64,000 nucleotides of DNA from the NCBI GenBank assembly GCA_014529385.2, contig CM043943.1, positions 100,811,855 through 100,875,854 of the forward strand, read 5' to 3'. Shown here piece by piece: positions 34,801-46,147 of this stretch. A program made the translations under genes and the position numbers. Source of the DNA: Adiantum capillus-veneris. Its lineage: Eukaryota > Streptophyta > Polypodiopsida > Polypodiales > Pteridaceae. The notes beneath the pieces were generated by a model, which worked only from the letters and a program-made list of their open reading frames with translations, had not been told where the DNA came from and did no database searches. Positions within the stretch are counted from its first letter, which is position 1, and each line of letters starts with the position of its first letter.

Positions 34801-35926
34801 TATTCCATGCATGGATGCATAAGAGGAAAACCACTCTCTATGCGGTGTGACATGAAAACTTTCACCAGAATCAAGAATCCAATTCTGTGCATAACCCTCA
34901 TCCTGTGCAACCAAAGCATCTGGAGCGAGATCTGAAGTGAAAATGAGAACATCTGAGGCATCTGTTGTCACCTCGGCATGAATCTCTGTGGGCATAATGT
35001 GCATCACTGGAGGAGGAGCATCCTCTACTGCAGTGGTAGGTATAGGAGACTCAACAATATTGAGCTCCTCAATCTTTACTGTACTTTTTTCTTTTCCAGA
35101 ATTATCCTTTTGCATGTTTTTCTGATCTCTTAGGAAACTGCGACAATCCTTTTTGTAATGACCCTTCTTGTGGAAATAGTAACACTCGACATTTTTGGCA
35201 TTGCGGTCTCTACTTTGGTTCCTGTGTCTGCTAGGACTACGAGGATTCCGCTCTCTACTTTTGCTTTTGTATTTGTTCCTGTCACGGCCTCTTGGCTTTG
35301 TTGAAACTGCCAGCCATATATGCATCTCCATGACTAGCATTATCGAGAGATTGACGATGAATCTCTTCACTGAGCAACGCATCTGTGACAGCATTGAATT
35401 CTAACTTGCCATTCGGAGCTGAATTGCTAATGGCTGTGCAAAAGATATCCCATGAACTGGGTAGAGAGCATAATAAGAAGATAGAATTGAGTTCATCGTC
35501 AAACTCCTTAAAGCCCTGAGATGTCAACTGATTGAACAAGGAGTTGAAATCATTTAAATGACTGGAAACTGTGCTACCTTCTTTCATGTGGAGCTTCATA
35601 AGATTTTTCATGAGAAAAACTTTGTTGGATGCACTTTTGCTCTCCCATGCTGAACATAAGCTATCCCAAAGTTCCTTGGTTGTTTTCTTCCCTATGATAG
35701 TGAAGAAGACTGATTTGGCTAGATGTAGACGTATCGTAGCCATGGCTTTCGCATCCAAAAGCTCCCATTGAGCTTGTGTATAATCATCATCCTCTGCGCG
35801 CTCTTTCAACGGTTCTGAGAGGCCTTTGTTTATCAAAACATCTTTCATGCGCTCTTTCCACATGGTGAAGTTGCTACCGTCGAACTTCCGAATGAAATAC
35901 TCCTCCTTTTCTGAAGAGGAAGCCAT
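31858..35926 (-). pseudogene. copia E gag-pol, broken in several places
   Basis: ATG at 35926 starts gag (MASSSEKEEYFIRKFDGSNF). The knuckle is CYYFHKKGHYKKDC, with the second Cys replaced by Phe. Protease reads WILDSGESFHVTPH. A GAG-pre-integrase stretch (WHSRLGHISQKGM) ends in CLYGK and a TAG where Gln is usual. Integrase at 33967-34362 has HSDLCG, RTDNGGEY and AQNGIAERMN intact. After a frameshift come FWGEAV...GYRLWNPE (33584-33970) and reverse transcriptase with ARLV-like KACLVAKGFKQQKG, MDVNTAFLHG and LYVDDMLIAG (32643-33638). RNase H with GYTDADYAG and STTEAEYVA is at 31858-32420. At least six disabling changes. Confidence 0.9.
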
Positions 35927-36190
35927 CGCTAATAAGAGGGTTTGAGAGGTGCCAAACTATGGCGAGAAGCTGTAGAAATTTGGACAGAGTAACCTTTGTA
36001 TCGGGAGTAAAATCTCAACCGAAATAGACTCGAAAGTGCCAACAATGGAAGTCACAACTCGCGGGAAGTAAATCCGGCAGAGTTTCCTTTGTATGAGGAG
36101 TCAAAACTCAACTCAAAATGCATATAAATGTGCCAACTGCACTAACTGGGTATCTGCTGCACAAAACAACTGCTATGTGAGTGCCAACTC
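35927..36190 (-). other. copia E leader next to gag
   Basis: Non-coding. It holds two imperfect copies of a short block, GACAGAGTAACCTTTGTATCGGGAG (near 35983) and GGCAGAGTTTCCTTTGTATGAGGAG (near 36077), each followed by GTCAAAACTC-like sequence. Antisense, the second reads GGAAACTCTGCCGGATTT, nearly the same as upstream of copia F gag (42025-42041). Confidence 0.6.
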
Positions 36191-36640
36191 AGTGTCAAAA
36201 GCATAAATAACCGTCCAGATACATATCCTATGGCGAGGGTACCATAAAGGGGAACTCTAGCTACTTGTATCATCGAAAGTGTCTCAACATTCGATCACAC
36301 CCCAGCTCAAAGAAAACCTCACGCTATTGACCCTCCAAAGGTTAATGCAGACACAAATGGACTAGCCACAGTCTCAGAAAGGGATCTTCCGGTCCGAGTC
36401 TCACAAACCGCCGGGAAAAACTACCAAAATAGCCAAAAATGGATCCACATCTAGTACAGTGGGCAGTGTCCGCAAATCAACGTACATGAGTAAAACCGCG
36501 CTCAAACAGGCGCCAAGAACTGCTGCATGCAGTGAAAGTGATCCCTGCAGGGATATTTGCTCTCAAAATCGCTCAGTAGCACTAGGTGTGCTCACAACAA
36601 AATGCATTTGTCAACGCATGTGTCCGCAGAGAATCTGCTG
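36190..36640 (-). other. Leader module homologous to the gypsy B/C leader
   Basis: From ATACATATCCTATGGCGAGG to CGCTCAAACAGGCGCCAAG this stretch follows the gypsy leaders at 14745-15045 and 51950-52245 in order and orientation. Shared blocks include CTATGGCGAGG, AAAACCTCACGCTAT and GCGCTCAAACAGGCGCCAAG. It lies upstream of a copia gag. Either it is a module shared by the two superfamilies or an older gypsy-type remnant that copia E abuts. Confidence 0.75.
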
Positions 36641-37422
36641 TCGAAATGATTGCCAAATCGCCTGTGAAAGCGTTGTGTCTGGTAACCTGGAGAATCTGTG
36701 AGTGAATGGGCTGAAAAACCGCCTGTAGCCTGTAACCTGCGTGTCGGTGTCGCTATGTGCCGATTTCTGTCGGGCATAAATATGCTAGTCGAATAGCCGC
36801 CAAAGGTGTCGTATCCGAAAACTGTGTCGTACAGGGTGATCGGTGCGCTCGGTGTTGATGCTGGGTGTCACTCCTCTATGACAGAGGTACCTCACCCGCG
36901 CATGTTGCAAGCACGGTCGTCGATCGCGGGAATGCGCTCGTCTGGGGAAAACACCCGGTGTCTGGGTCGGATGTCGGAGATCCGCCGCAATGAGCAGTGT
37001 CGATGTTGATGTCGATGTCGCTTTCCACCGCCGGGCAGAAGTGGCTAGCCGAGTAGTCGTAAAACGCCAATGCTCGAGCGGTCAATACCGAGTGGGATCG
37101 GTATCGATCGCATATTTTGCTCGATCTGTGAAGATTGCTCTCAAAATTTGTCGGACTCGGTTGCTTTAGCTCGCTTGCAAGCACAATGTCAAGCTCTCTC
37201 TCTCTCACTCTCTCTATCTCATAAGCTACAAATTTCTGAGAAGTTTCCTTTTCACGAGCTCGAGGAGAGGAGTCGGGGGTCGGAGCATCAAAAAATGGAT
37301 TTTGTGGAGGGCTCTTTGTGGGAATGAACCCTTGCACACAAAAACTTTTATGGCTCAAAGAAAAAAAATTGATTTTTATTGCTTATTGCGACTTTCTGTC
37401 GAAAGATGCTGCAGTCGACGAC

Positions 37423-37457
<35 letters not shown>

Positions 37458-37719
37458 CAACAAGTGCAAGGAGTTGCCCAACTCTACTGCGCTCCCCCGA
37501 TTTGGCTCGATTCCTTGCTCGCTGTTTTGCTCGATTCTCTGATCCTCTCGTGACCCGCTACCGACTCTCAGATTCTTAGAGAGTGTGTGCTGATTTTTCC
37601 TCAATGGAGTAGCACTTCTTGATCTGCTCCCATTGCAATTGGCTGTGCTCGGTGCTCGATTTTCCTCCTCTTCCTGATTTGCTGCACAGAGCTTCAAAAC
37701 CGTGCTCCCTAGCGAATGT
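36641..37719. other. Unassigned block between copia E and copia F
   Basis: No coding similarity on either strand. CG-richer than its surroundings in 36740-37130, with GT/GA microsatellites at 37423-37457. Short phrases such as CCTGTAACCTG (36728) also occur in the gypsy leader, so part may continue the leader module. It may also hold a lost copia E 5' LTR; I could not match it to 31566-31774. Confidence 0.4.
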
Positions 37720-37928
37720 GTGTGTGTGTGTGTGTGTGAAGGAGTACGAGCGGAAGTGCGACGTGAGAGAGAGTACGGGAAGAAGAGCACAACGATATGG
37801 TGAACTCGCTCTACTATAATGTGTAGAGCATAGTATGTTCTTATTAGGTTTTTACAAAAGAATATGTGTACATACCTGGCGGACCGCCCACTTACCTGGG
37901 CGACCACATTGGGCTTTATACCCCAACA
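37720..37928 (-). repeat. 3' LTR of copia F (left end approximate)
   Basis: Right end CCCCAACA followed by ACCTCCCACTT, the antisense of the purine tract. The end resembles the copia E LTR. A GT microsatellite (37718-37737) marks a possible start but no second LTR is available to fix it. Confidence 0.5.
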
Positions 37929-38017
37929 ACCTCCCACTTAAAGTCCAATGTGGTACTTTAAGTGTGAGAGAAGCTACTATACAAGCTAATATACAAAAGA
38001 TGTAGAGAAGTGATGTA

Positions 38018-41000
38018 CTACCCTACACCTAACTGCTTGCGAAAATGCACAAAGCTCTCTGTGGGAAGTCCTTTTGTAAGTAGATCAACAGGATTTTCTG
38101 TGGTGTGAACTTTGACAAGCTGAAGTTGCTTATCCTCGAGCATTTCCCTGATGAAATGATACTTCACATCCACATGCTTTGTCTTTGAGTGATAAACTGG
38201 ATTGCGAGCCAATTGTATAGCACTTTGACTATCACAATATAACACAGGCATCTCTTCTTTGATTCCCAGATCTGTTACTAGTCGATTAAGCCAAATTGAT
38301 TCTTTGCATGCCTCTGATGTTGCAACATATTCAGCCTCTGTAGTAGACTGAGTAACACAATCTTGTAATCTAGAATGCCATGATACTGCTCCACCATCCA
38401 ATGTAAAGACATACCCTGACGTAGACCTTCGGTTGTCTAAGTCACCTGCATAATCTGAGTCTGTAAAACCCTTTACACTTAGCTCCTGAATCCCATAGCA
38501 TATACGCATACTCTTTGTAGCTTTCAAGTATCTCAATATTCCTTTCACTGCCTCCCAATGTTTCTTGCCTGGGTTTGACATGTATCGACTTACTACTCCC
38601 ACTGCAAATGCAATGTCTGGGCGAGTAGCAATCATTGCATACATCAAACTACCCACTGCAGACGCATATGGAATCTTATCCATTTTAGCCTGTTCTTCCT
38701 CAGACATAGGACAATCTTGTTTGCTAAGTTTCACATATGGTGGCAATGGAACACTCAATGCCTTTCCCTTCTCCATATTGAAACGTTGCAAAACCTTGCC
38801 AATATACTCTGTTTGAGATAACCAAATCAACTTCTTTGATCTGTCTCTCTCAATGCGCATACCAAGTATATGACTTGCCTCACCCATGTCTTTCATGTCA
38901 AACGATTTTGCCATCTTTGACTTCAAAGCTGAAATTTCTTCCAAGTGCTTGCCAGCAATCAACATGTCATCCACATACAAAATAAGGATCAGCCAACTGC
39001 CATCCTTAGCCTTCTTTGTATATAGACAGTGATCGAACTCACTACGTTTGTAGCCTTGAGAAAGCATAAACTTGTGGAATTTATGGTACCATGCCCTCGG
39101 TGATTGTTTTAAGTCATAAAGACTCTTTAACAACTGGCATACCCAATCTTCCTTGCCTTTCTCAACAAACCCTTCTGGCTTTTGCATGTAAATTTCCACA
39201 TCTAAATCACCATGCAAGAACGTTGTCGCAACACCAAATCTAATATGGCAACCAATGCAAGAAATCATCTCAATGTAGTCATCTTGACCACCGGAGAGAA
39301 GACTTCCTCAAAGTCAATGCCTTGTTCTTGCTTAAAGCCCTTGGAAACAAGCCTTGCTTTGTACTTTGGCTCACTATCATGAGCGGTGATCTTATACCTG
39401 TAAACCCATTTACAGGGTAGAGCCTTTTTGCCCCATGGTAATTTAACTAGCTTCCATGTCTAGTTTTTATGCAGAGATGTCATCTCTGACTGCATGGCCA
39501 ATTGCCAATTCCCGGAGTCCTTCATTTGCACTGCTTCCTTGTAACATGAAGGCTCATTGCAATCATTCAACATGACATAGTTCATAGATGGAACAAACCT
39601 ATCAGGAGGTCGCGTGACACGTCCATATCTACGCACAATAGGTGGCTTAGGCTCAGCCACAACCTGTGGTTCCACTCTATCCTGTCCTTGCTCCTCTTGA
39701 GCCCTAACATTTTGTCTTGCACGTGCAGGTCCATATTCTTGGAAGACAACTCTTTTAATTTCCTCAACCCTCTCTGGTTTAGAATGATATTTGGATTCAT
39801 TAAAGTGAACATCATTACTGCGGACAACCTTTTTGGATTCGGGATCCCAAAGTCTATATCCCATCTCACCAGAATTACCATAGCCTAGAAAGATGCACTT
39901 TCTACTCTTTGGCTCAAGTTTGTTCCTAAATTCCTTAGGAACGTGAGTATATGCCTCACAGCCTAAGACTCTGAGATGCTTGTATGAGGGCACCTTGCCT
40001 GACCATAACATCTCTGGCACTGAATCCTTCTGCAAAACCTTGCTAGGAGATCTATTTACAAGATGAACAGTTGTTGATACAGCTTCAGCCCAAAACCCAT
40101 TTGGCAGCTGTGCATTAGCCAACATACTTCTGACCTTCTCTTGTATGGTCCTATTCATCCTCTCAGCAACACCATTTTGAGGAGGATTGTAAGGAGGAGT
40201 AAGTTCACGTTTTATACCTTTTGACTCACAAAAGTCCTGAAAGGCCTTTGAAACATACTCTCCACCATTGTCAGTGCGTAAGCATTTAAGCTTCTTGCCA
40301 CTCTGATTCTCCACAAGTGTCAAAAACGTTTTGAAAACACTAAACACTTCATCCTTGTGCTTGAGAAAGTAAACCCATACTTTCCTCGAGTAATCATCTA
40401 TAAATGTCATAAAGTAAGAAGGTCCCCCTAGAGATAGGTTAGGCATAGGTCCACACAAATCACTATGAACAAGTGCCAACTGTGTATCTCTTCTATTGCT
40501 TCTATGCTTATGTGGCTGCTGTGTTTGCTTACCATACAGACAATGTTCACAGAACTCAAAATCATTAAATGAAAAGCCAGGCAAATAACCAGAACGAGAC
40601 AAGATTTCCATTCCCTTCTTGGACATATGTCCTAACCGGCTATGCCAGAAAGAAACGTTCAGCTGCTCGGTTACATTGATTACATTTTTAAAGACATTTG
40701 ATACATAAATCATGTAAAGTCCTCCAGACTTTACTCCATGTGCTACTGTCATAGAACCCTTGGATATCTTCCACATGTTCTGTCCAAAAGTGGTGACGTA
40801 GCCAGCATCATCAAGTAAACCTGTGCTGATCAAGCTCTTTGTAATTGCGGGAACATGTCTCACATTCTTCAGCGTGAAAGAAGAGCCATTCTGAAACTTC
40901 AATTGAACATCTCCAACACCTAAGATCTCACATGTTTGCCCATTGCCTAGCCGAACATGATCTTTAGTGTGCACATAAGAGGTAAACCACTCCTTGTTTG

Positions 41001-41982
41001 GAGACACATGAAGTGATGCCCCTGAGTTTATAATCCAGTCACTCAGTGCATTTCCATCAGATGCTGTAAGAAGAGCTGAGTCCATTGTATTCTTCAAGAA
41101 GTAGATATCTCCTGACACTAGACTGTCATCCTCTACAACAGTGTTTGTCACATTTATTTCTTGAATCTTCACTGAGGACTTGTTCTTCTCACCATGGTCT
41201 TCAGCTTTCTCTTTGCCTTTTTCTGCTTTCCATTCTCTGCAGTCTCTTTTCATGTGACCCTTCTTGCCACAATGGTAGAATTCTATGTCACTCTTGCCTT
41301 TAGCACTGTGGGACTTGCTACGAGATTGATTCCTCTTTCCACCTTTGTACTTTTCTTTGGTCCTTCCCCTGACAACTAAGGCTGTTTCTTTGCCTTTGTC
41401 CATTGTCTTTCTATTGGTTTCTTCAGTAAGCAAACTTCCTTCTACACCTGCTATGTTCAAACCATCTGGAGGTGCAGAATTACTCAAAGTTGTGCGAAAA
41501 GTGTCCCAACTTTCCGACAATGTGATCAACAGGAACATAGCTCTAACAGGTTCATCAAACTTGACAGCTTGAGCTGACAAATGACTGTAGATTGTGTTGA
41601 ATTCATTCAGATGATTGGACATAGGTGTCCCTTCTTTCATCTTCAAGTCAACAAGCTTCTTAAGCTAGTATACCTGTGAAGCTGCACTCTGCTTCTCATA
41701 AAGATCACTCAACTTTAACCATGCTTGATAAGCCGACATCTTGTCTGCTACATTGAAGTAAACGCTTTCTGCCAAAGTCAGCATAATGGTAGAAAGTGCC
41801 AATTCATCCATTTTGCTCCATTCATCTTCGTCCATATCTTCTGGTTTTATCCCCTTGGGCTTTATAGGTTTTATCTGCTTCTTTTGTACCAACACGTGCC
41901 AAATCTGCTGCTTCCACAATGGGAAATTGGTTCCATCCAGCTTCTTGATATTGTAAAGAGCAGTGTCCTATGATCCAGCCAT
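38018..41982 (-). pseudogene. copia F gag-pol, few lesions
   Basis: The polyprotein would start at ATG 41982 but meets TAG after four codons and another at ~41663, where Gln is expected. The main frame 41646-39460 holds gag core, a CCHC-type knuckle with the second Cys replaced (FYHCGKKGHMKRDC, near 41270), protease with INSGASLH (NSG instead of DSG), pre-integrase WHSRLGHMSKKGM, and integrase with VHSDLCGPM, RTDNGGEY and PPQNGVAERMN intact. A TAG for Gln at ~39457 and a stop/frameshift near 39270 precede the frame 39268-38018, which has LHGDLDVEIYM, LYVDDMLIAG and RNase H with DSDYAGD and TEAEYVA. Inactive, but close to intact. Confidence 0.9.
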
Positions 41983-42070
41983 AGCTACGCTTCACAATAG
42001 TTTAATTTCCTGGGAAAAATTCGGCAGAGTTTCCCCTGTAAACTGACCTCTGAACCAATATCAACCTGTC

Positions 42071-42403
42071 AAATGAACCAAGTGTAAAGAATGAGGATGC
42101 AAGAGAGCTACACAAGACAAGCACAAAGCACACAGAGATGGAAATCTTCTTCTTCTTCACACAGAAAAGAGAATACAAAATGACTAAGTGCTAAAGCTGA
42201 AAATTAGCACATATGTACATGCGGTCACTAAGTGTGAACTCGCTAGAAGCGTACTAGGCTGGCACTATAAGTGTAGTCCAGCTGTAGAATCACTGGCAGA
42301 GATCCTCCGTATCGATCACCTAACGCTCCAGTGAGTGAATGTCGTAAGCAGCCAAGACCCGTAGTGGATGCCAGCTCAAGGTGTAGAGCTCGACATCTCA
42401 ACA
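42071..42403 (-). repeat. 3' LTR of copia G (left end approximate)
   Basis: Antisense start TGTTGAGATGTCG abuts the purine tract. The TGTTGAG start and G-rich tract resemble those of the TRIM-like element at 10943-10957. The left end is estimated from where the copia F leader stops. Confidence 0.5.
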
Positions 42404-42409
42404 CTCCCC

Positions 42410-44995
42410 CTCGAGCTCTCCATGTCGCAGAGTCCAAGCATAGTCCGAAAACGTCGAAGCTTCTCAGCTTCAAGGACCTTGGTAAAGATATCCGCTATAT
42501 GCTCCTTTGTGCTCACGTAGACCAAGTCGATGTCGCCCGCCAACACTCGCTCTCAAACGTAGTGGTAATGGACCTCTATGTGTTTGTTCCTAGCATGGAA
42601 CACTGGGTTCCTAGCCAACTGCATGCTGCTGAGGTTGTCACAATGAATGACAATCTGCTGGTCCACCTGCACTCCCAAGTCCTCAAGTAATGTGTGTAGC
42701 CAAGCTACCTCGCACGCCCCAACTGCTGCACCTCTGTACTCGATCTTTGTGCTCGATAAAGCAACCGTAGGCTGCTTTTTGCTGCTCCAAGTAACAGCAG
42801 CACTCCCAAAAGAGAACATAAAGCCACTCGTAGATCTCCTATCAACAATGCTACCTGCCCAATCTGCATCTGTATACCCATACAATGGTAATGGCACATC
42901 TGCTGCATAGAACAATGCGTAGTCAAGAGTCCCTTGCACATACGTAAGTGTGCGTCGTACTCCATCCAAATGTGTCTTCCTCGGAAGCTGCATGAATTGA
43001 CTCTCCAAGCCTACTGTGTAACTCAAGTCTGGCCTCGTGATAGTCAAGTAGATTAGACTACCCACAATCTTCCTCTACATCTTGACATCCTCAACAACAT
43101 CACCCTTCCCTGCACTCAGCTTTGCATTCACATCCAAGGGAATAGAAATTGGCTTACAATCATCCATACCATACTTTGGCAACATGTCCAAAGCATATTG
43201 TCTCTGTGACAGCCATACACCCTATGGAGTCCCGATCACCTCAATGGCAAGAAAGTAGCTCTACTTGCCCAAATCTTTCATTTCAAACTCCTATTTGAGA
43301 AGACCCTTCACATGGTCAATCTCCATAGCATTCTCACCCACAATAATAAGGTCATCTACATATATGGTAATGACCACAATCCCCACATCACTCTCACGTA
43401 CATAGAGTGAATGATCTACATGAGCTCTCCTAAACTCAATACTGACAAGATACTTGGCAATCCTGTCATACCATGCTCTAGAGCCCTGCTTCAAACCATA
43501 CAAATCTTTGAGATGCCTGCATACATAATCTGGGTAACCTGGATCGACATAACCAGGTGGCTGATCCATATACACTTCCTCTTGCAACTCACCATTCAAG
43601 AAGGCATTCTTTACATCCACTTGATGCATAATCCATCCTCTAGATGCAGCCACTGCTATGACAGCTCTCACAGTCGTCATCTTTGCCACTGGAGCAAAGG
43701 TCTCCTCATAGTCTATGCCATACGTCTGTGCATAACCCTTTGCGACCAGCCTTGCCTTGTGACGCTCAATGTTACCATCAGCCTTATGCTTCGTTTTATA
43801 CACCCATTTACAGCCAATAGATTTCTTGCCACTTGGAAATGGCACCAACTCCCATGTGTCGTTTGCTTCCAATGCAGCCATCTCTTCATTCATTGCATCA
43901 TCCCAATGCCCATTTCCAACTGCATCCTCAAAACATGTGGGCTCCACATCCTGTATCACCTTAGCCATGTAGGCTTGGTGATGTGCTAGATAGCCATCAT
44001 AAGTCAATTTCTGAAATGGATTTCTGACTCTGTTAGATCTGCGTGGTCCTGGGTCACTCCTTTGCCCTTTAGCATCTTCTTGTACTTCCCTTACACAAGG
44101 TGTCCTGACAGCCGGAATTCCAAAATCCTCATCAAGAGTTTGTTTAGAGCCATTTGAATCCATGTCTACATCTGAAAAACCTGATGATGCATCAACCATA
44201 AGGGGAGGTTCATCAACCTTTTCCTTTCCTTTTCGTGATACATTCCCTGTACCTGCTGGTGGAGTAACCTGCGTACGTAGTCTAGCATTCCATGCCTTCT
44301 CAAAAGAGCCACGAGAAGAGGACTCTTGTGGTCCACTCAAAACCTGTGATTGTTGCCTCACATTTTGTACAACCACATCATCTTTTACATCAGCCCCAAT
44401 AGTGCCATGTCCATTACTGTACCAGCTGCTCATCTCATCAAAGACTACATCTCTGCTCACTCATAATTCTCGTGTAGTAGTATTGTAGCACCTGTACCCC
44501 TTTTGTTCAAGGGAATATCCCACAAGAATACATTTCTCTGCTTTAGGATCCAATTTCCTACGCAACTCATCTGGTACATGCACGTAAGCTATGCAGCCAA
44601 ACACTTTCTAGTGTGCCAAATCAAGCTTTGTACGTATAAAATTTTCCTCAGGTGTTACATCATGCACCGCAGCTGTAGGTGTCCTGTTCATAATGTACAC
44701 AGCTGTATATACAGCTTCAGCCCAGAAATGATGAGGCATGTTCTTCTCATTCATCAATGCACATGAAACCTCTACAATGTGCCTGTTTTTCCTTTCTGCG
44801 ACCCCATTCTGTTGTGGAGTATATCTGCATGTAAACTGCCTACGTATACCATGCATTCGCAAAAAATCTGAAAAACCATTGGAGAAGTACTCTCCCCCTC
44901 CATCTGACCTCAATGTCTTGATTTGCATATTTGTCTCCTTCTCAATCATGACTTTGAAGTCCTGAAAGTGACTAAACACTTCACTTTTTTTACGC
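42410..44995 (-). pseudogene. copia G integrase-reverse transcriptase-RNase H, broken
   Basis: From the right: integrase core (SEVFSHFQDFKVM, RSDGGGEYFSN, QQNGVAERKN with catalytic Asp and Glu kept), FWAEAVYTAVYIMNRTP, then a TAG before KVFGC. Reverse transcriptase at 44460-43291 has KWVYKTKHKADG, VKNAFLNGELQEEVYM, LKDLYGLKQ and IYVDDLIIVGE. TAG stops break the thumb region (at the Gln positions in LLK-x-EFEM and TP-x-GVW, and at two other sites). RNase H at 43065-42553 has YTDADWAGS and a Thr in place of the usual Glu of the ALSSTEAEY motif (LSSTKIEYRG). It ends with KHIEVHYHYV and a TGA for Arg. Confidence 0.85.
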
Positions 44996-46119
44996 TGTGA
45001 GCGGGATGAAAACACACACAGCGCCTCTATAACGACCCGACACACACTCTTGGGAAGATACACACACACACTATGGGGCACCACTCGGCTTAGACAACAC
45101 ACCTGGCCGAGACAGGGAACACACCTCTGGAGTGAGAGGAGAGAGACTATCCACTTGCCCACTCCACACACACACACACACACACACAAACCCAAAAAAC
45201 TCAGCTCAAAAGAGGAGAATTTCTGATGTTTAGATACAATTGAGCTTGGGCCAACACCGATGGGGCAAATAGCTCACACAATATGGGTAAAATAAGCCAG
45301 ATACAATCACAAACTAGAGAAGAAACTTCGCTCATAGGAGAAACTTACACAGAAAAGCAGCAGGAAAGGAGTGAGGAATTTGGCAAAATGGACAGCGCCA
45401 TCACGTCCGGAATGGCCCAAAACCCCAGTCTACAATGTCAAAGTGCTCAAATCCGACCTCGGATGAGCAGTTTACGGCCAAAACAGGCTCCAAAATGAGC
45501 AAAAACACACCTGCGGCTATTCTTCCTCTCTTCTCCACGTTTTTTCTGGTCTTCTCTCTCTTTTTTCAGTTCCCACACTTAGCTTTATTACTTCGGCACC
45601 CTTGGCCTTTTAGATGACCTCAAACGGACCCCGAACAGGCCAAAAACTGACCTCGCAGTGCATAGTTGTCACCTTTTTGCATCATCCGCATACCTGGCAC
45701 TCAGCTTTTTTCCAATAATGCATCTTGCCACCACGTGAAGTGGCCCCAAAAAGTGGTCCTAATGATGAACTTTCTGCGTAACTCTCACAAAAAAACACCA
45801 ACGTTGTGTCCGTCCTCATCTGCGTGCAAATATTGACCTCGTTCGCCCTCCTGATGCCACTAGATGCCATCTGACGCACCTGCTGACCTCATGTCATCGG
45901 CTCGCAGATAGCTTCCTCGAGAAGTTTTACACGCTATAAACTCCTCATTATTGTAGAAAAAAAGAGTGGTACTGGTAATAGTGAAAATTGATGCACTATG
46001 TACACCCTGTCCTACCTGTACACATGTGGGCCCCACATAACCACCTGGCTAAGGAAAATGGGCAATCCTTTATGTATATGTACATATGCGCAATCTCTTG
46101 CTCCAAAAAACTCCTGAAA
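44996..46119 (-). repeat. 3' LTR of gypsy C
   Basis: About 1124 bases, plus-strand TGTGAGCGGGATG... to ...CTCCTGAAA (gypsy B has CTCCTGACA). Followed by an antisense purine tract (AGGGGATGGGCAAATTA at 46120-46137). A CA microsatellite lies near 45168-45188. Confidence 0.85.
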
Positions 46120-46147
46120 TAATTTGCCCATCCCCTAGCCTGCTAGA

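Larger units (their letters stand above)
31566..36190 (-). mobile_element. Ty1/copia element E, antisense
   Basis: Minus-strand copia with 3' LTR (31566-31774), purine tract, RNase H, reverse transcriptase, integrase, protease and gag, and a leader beyond 35926. Its 5' LTR was not recognised; sequence to the right instead resembles the gypsy leader (see 36190-36640). It lies in the same orientation as copia F, to which its proteins are related. The right boundary given is approximate. Confidence 0.8.
37720..42070 (-). mobile_element. Ty1/copia element F, antisense, nearly complete internal region
   Basis: Minus-strand copia with 3' LTR ending CCCCAACA at 37928, a polypurine tract (antisense of ACCTCCCACTT), RNase H-reverse transcriptase, integrase, protease and gag. 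It is the best-preserved copia here. Its 5' LTR is missing because copia G begins at about 42071 in the leader. The left boundary of its LTR is approximate (GT repeat at 37720). Confidence 0.8.
42071..44995 (-). mobile_element. Ty1/copia element G, antisense, cut by gypsy C
   Basis: Third copia of the nest and a different lineage from E and F. Its 3' LTR (ending ...ATCTCAACA at 42403) is followed by CTCCCCCTCGAGC, the antisense of a polypurine tract. RNase H, reverse transcriptase and the C-terminal part of integrase follow, and the element is cut inside integrase at 44995 by the gypsy C LTR. Protease, gag and 5' LTR should lie right of gypsy C but are not found there. Confidence 0.85.

Noticed and set aside
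36641-37719. 5' LTR of copia E
   Set aside because: Expected here, but I could not align it with the 3' LTR at 31566-31774.
37383-37937. 184-codon minus-strand ORF
   Set aside because: Spans GT/GA microsatellites and the copia F LTR; composition is repeat-driven and no domain is visible.
34367-41970. TAG codons corrected by U-to-C RNA editing, as in fern organelles
   Set aside because: That editing is organellar; these are nuclear-type retroelements with frameshifts as well, so ordinary decay is simpler.
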